The position numbers and the translations under genes are program-made. The notes below the pieces were generated by a model. That model saw only the letters and a program-made list of their open reading frames with translations, was not told the DNA's origin and searched no databases. From Hoplostethus atlanticus (Eukaryota; Chordata; Actinopteri; Trachichthyiformes; Trachichthyidae): a stretch of DNA of 64,000 nucleotides. Location: the NCBI GenBank assembly GCA_034670405.1, contig JAXDDX010000048.1, forward strand, positions 2,347,501 to 2,411,500, given 5' to 3'. Positions 11,501 through 20,500 of this stretch are shown here, piece after piece (position 1 is the stretch's first letter; each line of letters starts with the position of its first letter).

Positions 11501-14500
11501 TAAATGCCTCTTCTCTCTCTGTAAAACACTCAGTGCTGCGACTGATAAGTCTGAATAAGTGATTGCTGGAAGTAGAATACCCAGCGGTGGAGGAAAGTGA
11601 TTGGAGCTTGCAGCATTTTTCCTACCGTTGTTATGGAGATCCTGTATCTTCTGTTGTGGGACTGAAATACAGTCGAGATTAGTCTCCTTTTCTGTGTCAG
11701 GCCCACAGAACCTGGATCCGCCGGATCCTTCCTGCAGCCTCTGCTGCTGGACCTCCAACTCTAAAAAATATGCACACAAAAAGAGAGCAAAACGCTGAGT
11801 TAGGAGGGCTATATTGAAATTACCGATTACGGATTACCAGCGTTAGAAATGTCATCAAGAATGCATCCCACTGGAATACTCAAACTTTGTAATGTTACCT
11901 GATTACTTTCAGATTACTTGCAGATTACATTGCCTCTTAAATCCAAGTTGTATAGAATATTGTTATTAGGGTTTGATATGAGTTTTTTGTAGGCCAATAT
12001 TTTTGGAATGAAACTGCCAATAGCTGATATTTTGTGTATTAAATATCTTCACATTTGACCATTTTAATGCCCCAAAAATTCCCTCAAATATATTTTGTTT
12101 ATAGCAACAACCCAATATATCAGTCTTACCATAGTTATCATCATTATGTACAACCATTATCAGCCATTAATTCAAGATGTTTGAAATCATGTCTGCACCA
12201 GCAATCTCACAATCTATGTGCCTTTTGTTTTTTTGTAATCAGATTACTGTTCACCCATTATCGGTAGTCCATTCCTCCAAGAAAAGAGAAACAGCTAAAT
12301 GCGTCCTTGCCGTTTATGAAGGTGTTTGCTGATGAGAATTAGTAGAACTATACGGTTAAAGGAAGCACTGACCTGAGAACACACAAAAGGCTGAATGTTT
12401 CTAGCAGATACTGGCCATGTGCTTTTTAATCATTGCCTTTCATTGTAAGAATGTGAGTAAAATGAAGAACCTTGGCGTAATTAACGGATTGGTTACGTGA
12501 ATGTTTAGTAGTATAGGCCTTTTCAATGTTGAGACTATTTATTGTAACAGTTCTGATACGAGGTGTCCACTTGATGACCGTGATGACATGTAGGCAGCTT
12601 TTTACAGCATGGGCTCTGAACATCACAGCCTACATAAGAATTCATTGTAATGGTAATGTTATATGTGTAACAGTGGTCCAGTATAACCCACATTCATCAG
12701 AATTCATTCATTTTCTCTACCCGCTTAATCCTTTTCAGGGTGGCGGAGGGCTGTAGCCTATCCCAGCATGCATTGGGTGGAAGGCAGGGAGACACCCTGG
12801 ACAGGTTGCCAGTCCGTCACAGATTAATTGAATAACTATAGAGCTTTCAGGTGATGCAGCACACCCTCTGGCAGCCATATTGGAGGTCCTCAGCTCTTGG
12901 GCAACAAGTGGCTGTGAACAACTAAATTAAATAGACATGGTTAATTTCTGTGTTGTTTTTGACTGGGAACTGATCATTTCATCACTGATACATCTGATTG
13001 ATTTTGTGTTTCGATAATGTCAGCTTGTAGCTAGCTAACCATCACTGTCTGATTAGCACACTAGCTAATGTATCTAGTAGAAGCAAGCGTGAATGGCTAG
13101 TAGTCGCATGTTAACATTAACAGCTTGTCATAAGAAGCCTGCTTGCTAGTTAGCTACCCAGCAAACATTTTGATGTTCAATAGATGTTATATGATGGCCT
13201 GCATGCACCGAAACATTGATACAACGTTTGTAGTCTGTAGCTGCTACCTGCATCATTTTGTGAAACCAGGAACCTAAATATCTTACTATTATCAGTTCAA
13301 AAAGTTCCCAAAGCTGTTTTAATGTGATTTTTTTTTATTGTGCCATAATATACTGTGAAAATGTTGTGCTCATTTGGAATTACGTTGATCTTGGCCACCT
13401 CCTGCACATTGCCATCCGTCAAATGCATGTTAGCTAGTCATCTAGCTAACAAAGTCAAAACCCAACAGTTTGTTCAGGTTAACTGAGCTGACTCTTCTCC
13501 AGCTCCAACTCAGAGTGTTTTGGAGTAGAGACTAGGGCTAAAGACAAGACAGTTTACTGAGTCACAGTAACCTACATTTGGAGACAAATCTACCATATCA
13601 CACTATTCATTTTTACTTCACTTTACTAACATTACTGAATTGACCTGCGCCCTCTATTTTTCTAGCCTGGTTGTAATATATGCATACATTTGTGCTCAGC
13701 CAGTTCTCCAACAGACCTCCATGATGGCACCAGATGTGGCTGACAGGAGATCAGCGATGCAAACTGCATGCAGCAAAACTCCTTTGCTGCATTAGTTAGA
13801 TATTTCTTTACATGTCAAGGGTGCTCTTTTACTCTTTACTGTGTGAGTGTGTGTGACTCACTGATGTTGGGGCTATGAATGGTCAGGTGGTCAGTCTCCG
13901 CCATCAGCCGGGGGCTCAGGCCGGTCACCATACGGTCAATACTCTTGACCACGTCCATGGGGCCGCTCACCACCTGAAATACAGCGAGCACCGGCATCTC
14001 AAGCGGTAGCACTGAACTGCTCTGCCCTTCTCAAGCGCAGCCGTAAAAGGTAGAGAGGAACATTTCCAAATGACCATTCAAACGAGACACAATCGCAACC
14101 ACTTTCAACGCCGTTAACCGTTTCGTCAGAGTTTACGTATGTTTTGGCTGAAGAGAACACGCGCCCACATTTCAATAGATAGGCCTATAATGCAGGGTAC
14201 AATCATGGATTTTGCCCTTGTCTGTTTTGAAACCCCCCATTCTGAATTCAATATGCCCATCTGAGAGCCCAACCCTAGAGACGGGAGCTCGGCGAGAGAG
14301 CGAGGGAGGTTTTGATGACTATAGCCCACAGTGTTTCAGAGTGCCGTTCTCATCCATTCAGTCTGAGCTGAGGTGGCCTTGGAGCACTGAGAGGCCTGGG
14401 GGAAGGGAGGTGAGCGCTGGCAGAATCGCAACACTTGTCATAAGGCAACCTCTATAAGGATCCATATGGTCCATACACTGATGGCAGAAAGGCAGAAGTG

Positions 14501-17500
14501 AAAAAAATGGGCATGCTTTCCTCCCAAATAATGCTTTTATTTCAGATACTGAATGTTTAAATGGATGGCTTACCTATGCTTTCATCAAAACTTAGGGGGG
14601 CTAATGAAGTATGTCAGTTTAATCCTCATCTCGGGCTTTATAATAGATCAACCATTACAGTGCTGATGTATCAATAGAAGCCTACTGCTCTCTAGTGTTT
14701 TGGAGCTGAAATGACAGCAGGCCATTCTAGAGCTTGGTCAGTTGCCACTGGTAAAAGATTAGATGAAACTTTAATGATTTGATACAAATGGTAAATGGTA
14801 AATGGACTGTACTTATATAGCGCTTTTCTAGTCTTTCCCGACCACTCAAAGCGCTTTACACTACATTCACATTCACCCCATTCACACACTGATGGCAGGG
14901 CCAAGGTGCCAACCTGCACATCAGGGGAATCTAACCATTCATACACATTCACACACCGAAGGCGCAACTTCGGGAGCAATTTGGGGTTCAGTGTCTTGCC
15001 CAAGGACACTTTGACATGTGGACTGGAGGAGCCTGGGATCGAACCGCCGATCTTCTGATTAGCGGACGACCTGCTCTACCGCCTGAGCCACAGCCGCCCA
15101 GTCATGCTTCAAAGTTTGTGAACCCCTTGTGCAACTGTGCCATGCATTCCTTATTTATCAAAAACTAGCCTTAAGTGAAATAAAGGATTTATATTTACCT
15201 ATTTCATATATTTTGTTCATCTCGTAAAATGTTTGAATGGGAAACACTGTGTGATAAGGTGACCCGCTCCCCCGGGGTCTTCACCAGAGACCCCTCTGCT
15301 ATGCCTCCTTAACTTTACGCCACAAGGCTTGTGGTCTAATAGCCATAAACAACTGTTAACCACTGGATGTATGGTAGCCAAACGACTCAGCGCACAGCAC
15401 TGGAAAAGATGCGCCTCTGTTAAATGGGGATATGTGGCTGCGGTCCTTTCTGGACATGGAGAGAGCCGTCTCTCTCCATGAGGATCTTTCCGAATGGTCC
15501 AATGTGGTTGAACTGACCAAGACAATACCGATTTTCCCTAGATTTGACTCATGATCAAACATGGCAGCGTCTGATATTGTGACTTTGTGATCTTTATCTT
15601 TATCTTTATAATACCTCTGTTGTACTTCTGTTATATAGTATATTCTTATTACAATGTTATTCTTACTATCTTATTAATGTATTTTTTTGTCATTGTGTTA
15701 TAATGGTTGTGTATGTTTTGTGTGTATGTCTAAATATTTTTGAAAATAATAAAACTTGAAATTGAAAAAAAACAAAAAAACATTTTAAATGGAATTAGTA
15801 GTCAGGTGTAAAAATAAGTGAACCTCCTCTTACATTGGGTCAGGTGAATAATTGAAGTTAACCAATCAGAGGTCAGATCTTTGGGGAGGAGTTTGTGTGT
15901 CACTCCAATAAATCCAGGTGAGAAATCTGGTCAGTTTGGTGTTATCATGCAGGAGAAAGAAAAACACTATGCTGTGATCTAAGGAGACCTCAGAGGACCT
16001 CAGGAAGAGAGGAGTGAACATCAGTATGGAAGTATGTGGTATTTATTTTTATTTGAAATATCTTCAGCAAGATCTGAGGTTTAGATAATGATTTTATAAG
16101 GTTTATTCCTCTATCATATAAGACATGATAACAACCCCTATAGGGTTCACAAACCTTCAAGCATGACTGTAAATAATATATAGAGTAAATGCGGGTATTA
16201 AATATAGCGTAATCAAGTCAAAACCATATTAAGTAAAAAATGAATACTGAGAAAGAAAAAAGAATAAATGAATGACAATGTACCAGAAATGACATGTATT
16301 CAGTATGAAATGAGTTAATTATAAATACATCAAGATAGTATGGATAGTATATATGAGCACTAGCAGGTGTACAGAAGGCCATACATATGTACAGAAAGTG
16401 TGCAGATATGCCTTGTAGAAATGCTTTTCACCTCATCAATGCAGGGTTTCCACTGGGGCACTGGTGTCAAATTCCATGACCTAAGCCTTCTATTCCTTCC
16501 TGGTTGACCAGTCTGGTTTCCACTCCAGTTAGCATGGAAACCACCATCTAATGCAATGGATGTATGAAACGAGCTGGAAAATACATTCTGCTATATTCCT
16601 GTAGAGTGATCTATTTGGAATATTCCCTGACCTCCTTGGAGAGTTTATGAAACTCCCTGACTTTCCCTGTCTGGTATACACCTCTCAGGGCTAAATGATA
16701 TTCCAGGAATTCCATCACCACTGAGAATCATGTCTATATTCACTTTATATAGTCACCTTCAAAAAAACGACTGATGGAGGAACCGAAAAGGCAAAAAATG
16801 TGCAGGAAATGCTTTGCTCTGCGCGGTACCTCTTTGATGGCCTGCCACTGGGGGGCGTTGTCCCGGCTGATGATGCTGTCCGCCACGCTGATGAAGTGCT
16901 GGCTGAGCTCCTGGGCGCTGGTGTGGCTGTAGTTGCCGTCGGCTGGCGGCTCGGCGGGGACATCGGCAGCCAGCGACAGCAGCTGGATGAGGGACAGCAT
17001 GTCGACTGGCTGCAGCTGCTCTTCATGGGATTCCTCCAGGGCCTGGAGGGACACGTCCAGCACGGTGCACACCTCAGCCCAGCTCATCTGGCCCAACAGC
17101 TGCTGCCCCAGCACTACCTGGGACGGGGAGGCACTCGGTTAGAGCAATATGAAGCCGATATTGACCTTCTATTAAAAACCAGATCTGGTCAGTGTCGTCC
17201 ACCTCTAATCTGATGGATATGATGCAGTTTGATTGATTTTTGCTGTAGAATTGATCAATGCTACACTGGTTGTCTATGGGAAGCCCTTAACCTGAATTGA
17301 TTCTAATGAAATGATGTATTATTATTTTAGTGTCTCATGATGGTCTAAATGCTGTTTCAGGGGCTTTTCCACCCTGACATGAATACAATTCTGGGTGAAT
17401 TGTCACGGCTACAGGCCCGACCCCGGGTTTTCCCTGTGTCTCTACCTCCCTTGTGTCTCCACCTCCCCTGTCTGTCTCTCATTGTCTGTCTGTGTGTGTG

Positions 17501-20500
17501 GCGTGGGTGTGGCTCCCTCTCCTGGCCCTGCCTTCCCTCCACACCTGCCTCCCATCATCTCATCAGCCCAGCAGTACATATACCCCGGCTCTTCAACCAC
17601 TCGTGGCCAGATTGTTCCATCAACGTCCGTGGTAGTCACTCTCTCGGCCACTCATGACCTATTGTCTGAGTATTTCCCTTGTGTACCTCTGTGCTTGTGC
17701 TAACAGATTCTCCTGTCTCCCAAGATCCCCTGAACGCCTCCTTCCTCGTGTCTTCTCACCGCTACCCACCAGCCTGCCTGCTTCCCTCGCTCCTGCCTCA
17801 CCTGCTTGCCCCAGCTCCTGCCTGCTTCCCTCGCTCCTGCCTCACCTGCCGGCCCCAGCTCCATCCAGCCCAGCCTCTGCACCCCCCACCATCCCTTCTC
17901 CTGCTTCACCATTAAAACCGCTTTTTCCCTACTCCCTTGTTGTGGTCTGCATTCTGGGTCCTATAAACAACTGCAATCCCTGACAGGAATACTGGATTGT
18001 TTTGGCAAGTAAATGCTCCAAGATATTGAATATTGGCAGCTTCAGTCCAAACATATCAGAATCAGTATTGGCCTTCAACCCATATCAGTCCCCACCTGGC
18101 AGCCTGGAAAAACATCCTTTGGATTTAACCAATGGGTCCTTTAACATTCCAGTCCTTTCCCAGTGCATCATCGGCACTGGGAGCCTCTATCCAAAAACAT
18201 CAGTTGAACCCTAATAGACAGCGCCTCTGAACAAACGTTACCTGACAAAGCAGTTGGTCAGGGAGTCAAACAAGACAAGCCTGAGCTCCCTGTAAGGTGC
18301 GGTGTAGAGGTATAGGTGAAGAGGTAAAGAAGCCACGGAGAGCTTTTGCAGTACAAGAGAAAATGGAAGAAGAAAAAAAAAAAAAGAAAGAGCAAAAAAA
18401 TGTGAGAAATAATGAAATAAAATGTTTGGATTGTTTACCTGGGTTTTGTTGGAAAGCTTCATCAGATGGTCCATGAAGGCGGTGGGTTGAGAGCTCCGAG
18501 AATCGCTCAGCTCCTTCATCTTCAGGTAACTCTCTGTTACATTTGTACACACACATACACTAAGTACTATATATGGGATGGCAGGATGTGCTGCTGCTGG
18601 TACTATATGATGTGTACTATGGTTAGGATTGGTGTATATCTGTGAGTAAATATCCATCTTAAGAAGGTATTAAATCTGGTATTGAGAATTTTTCATTAAT
18701 GGAAAATCTGCCAATGGGTTGAAATAACTTGTTTCCAATGCAAAACAACTTTTTTGAATCACGTGTCATCACATTAATCAAGTTTAAAGAACATTCATGA
18801 ATGAAGTTGAATTGTATTGGAAATGATCTCACCCTGTTGGAATTTTTTTCCCATGGATTTTAAGAAACAACATTGTAATGAGGTAATCTGCAATATTTTT
18901 CTTTTATTTATTTTAATATTTTGACTTTAAGACTTAAAATCACTTGACGATATGGACGGTGTATTTCAGTCCCACCTCTGCTGCTCCTGCAGATGAATGG
19001 TAGTGGATCAGAGCAGTCGGCCGCGCCGTACAGGAGTTGAGCTGACCAGCCCTGCAGCGTCCTGCAGCCCTGCAGCTCCCTCTGCTGGACTGCTGCTCAT
19101 ACATTCACATTATCACATGCATGCATGCATGCACACACACAGTTACACAACGCAAGACAATGTCAACTTGAGCATATCTAATGTTGGTATGCTGGGAAAG
19201 ATTCAGTCAATATGAACAATATAATCAATGACAGTGGTTCTCAGTGGGTTCCACGGGGTCCTCAGAAAAATGAGGAATAGTTTGATTCCATTAAATTGAA
19301 TTCACTAGACATAATCTTGTATAGAGAAAGTATAAGAACGACAACTGTAATCCTAGATTTGACTCACCACCATTATCTCCCCTACAGTGTAGATAGTTCC
19401 GCAATTCAACACTAAATCAACAGCAACTAATATCTTCAATTAAATGGTCCGTGGGTCTATTTGGGGTTCTGGAATATGAATTTTTTTTAAGAACCTTTGA
19501 TCAAGAGACTTGTCAAATAATTTTGGCACATATTTGGCACTGTAACCACAATGAAAATCAAATGAAGCGAAACGCTGACTGGAAACTCTCACGTGGTAAT
19601 AAACCTCAGACAGCGGGGGAGAGTTTTGTTGCTGTTCATCATTGCGTGGAGCGCTATTCATCCCACAAAAGAAAAAAACCCTGACACTGGAGTTGTGGGA
19701 ATCCCCTCCATCCTTCCCTCTCTCCCTCCTTCCTTCTCCCTCCCGCTGCCCTCCACTCTGTCCGGTCAACCATGCTAAGATGTTTCCTTGAGTGTCTCAC
19801 ACTATCTGGGGTTAACAGGCCTCTTTAGGGAGGAAATCATCCAGAATGACTCCACAGCTGAGACACAGGAAACCGGGAAAAAACAGTGGTTTAGCAATAT
19901 TGGTCTGATACTGGCACCATACTTGGGGACGCGATCAAGAAGGAAGGAAGAAGTGAGTGATATATATGCTTATATGCTTAATATATGCTTGGCAGAATCA
20001 GCGGGGAAAGAAGGGGCAAGAAAATAATTTTCTCATTAGAAATGAATGTGAGCTGTTTGTCTAAAAAAAACAAAAAAAACACATCCCTGTATTGTTACTC
20101 TGAGGGATGATATGCAGAAATAAAAAGATATCCTGAAATATATGCAGTATGAAATAAGTGAAAAAATTAAAAGATATATCAAGATAATATATGCAGTATG
20201 TACAAATGAGAACAAAATATGAAAACAAATGTGTGAATTTGCAGCTTATATACAGGAATGCAAAATGTGCATTGTATTCACATTACCAGATCTGCAAAAG
20301 CTGCTGAGTCCAGCTTTCTCTGCTGTTTAGGAGACGGTTTGCATTTCGCTTTTAAGTTTTGCTTCGTCACTTCCTGTGGGTGGAGAAGATTTCCCACCAG
20401 TGTTCATATCTGACAGCAGAATTTCATTTAAAATAGGGCAAATCTACAGTACTCAATTACTGGGGTCGGGACACTTCGCTGTTGCAGCCCAATTTCAGGA

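Noticed and set aside
15030..15100. A second tRNA gene (box A and box B present)
   Set aside because: The stems do not close into a cloverleaf and the sequence continues into a SINE body, so it is a SINE head.
18234..18350. Extra adgrd2 exon on the minus strand (acceptor AAAAG, ending at GTCAG|GTAACG)
   Set aside because: Exon 5 ends in phase 0 and exon 6 starts in phase 0. Inserting this piece ends in phase 2 and breaks the frame, and its sequence has no family resemblance.
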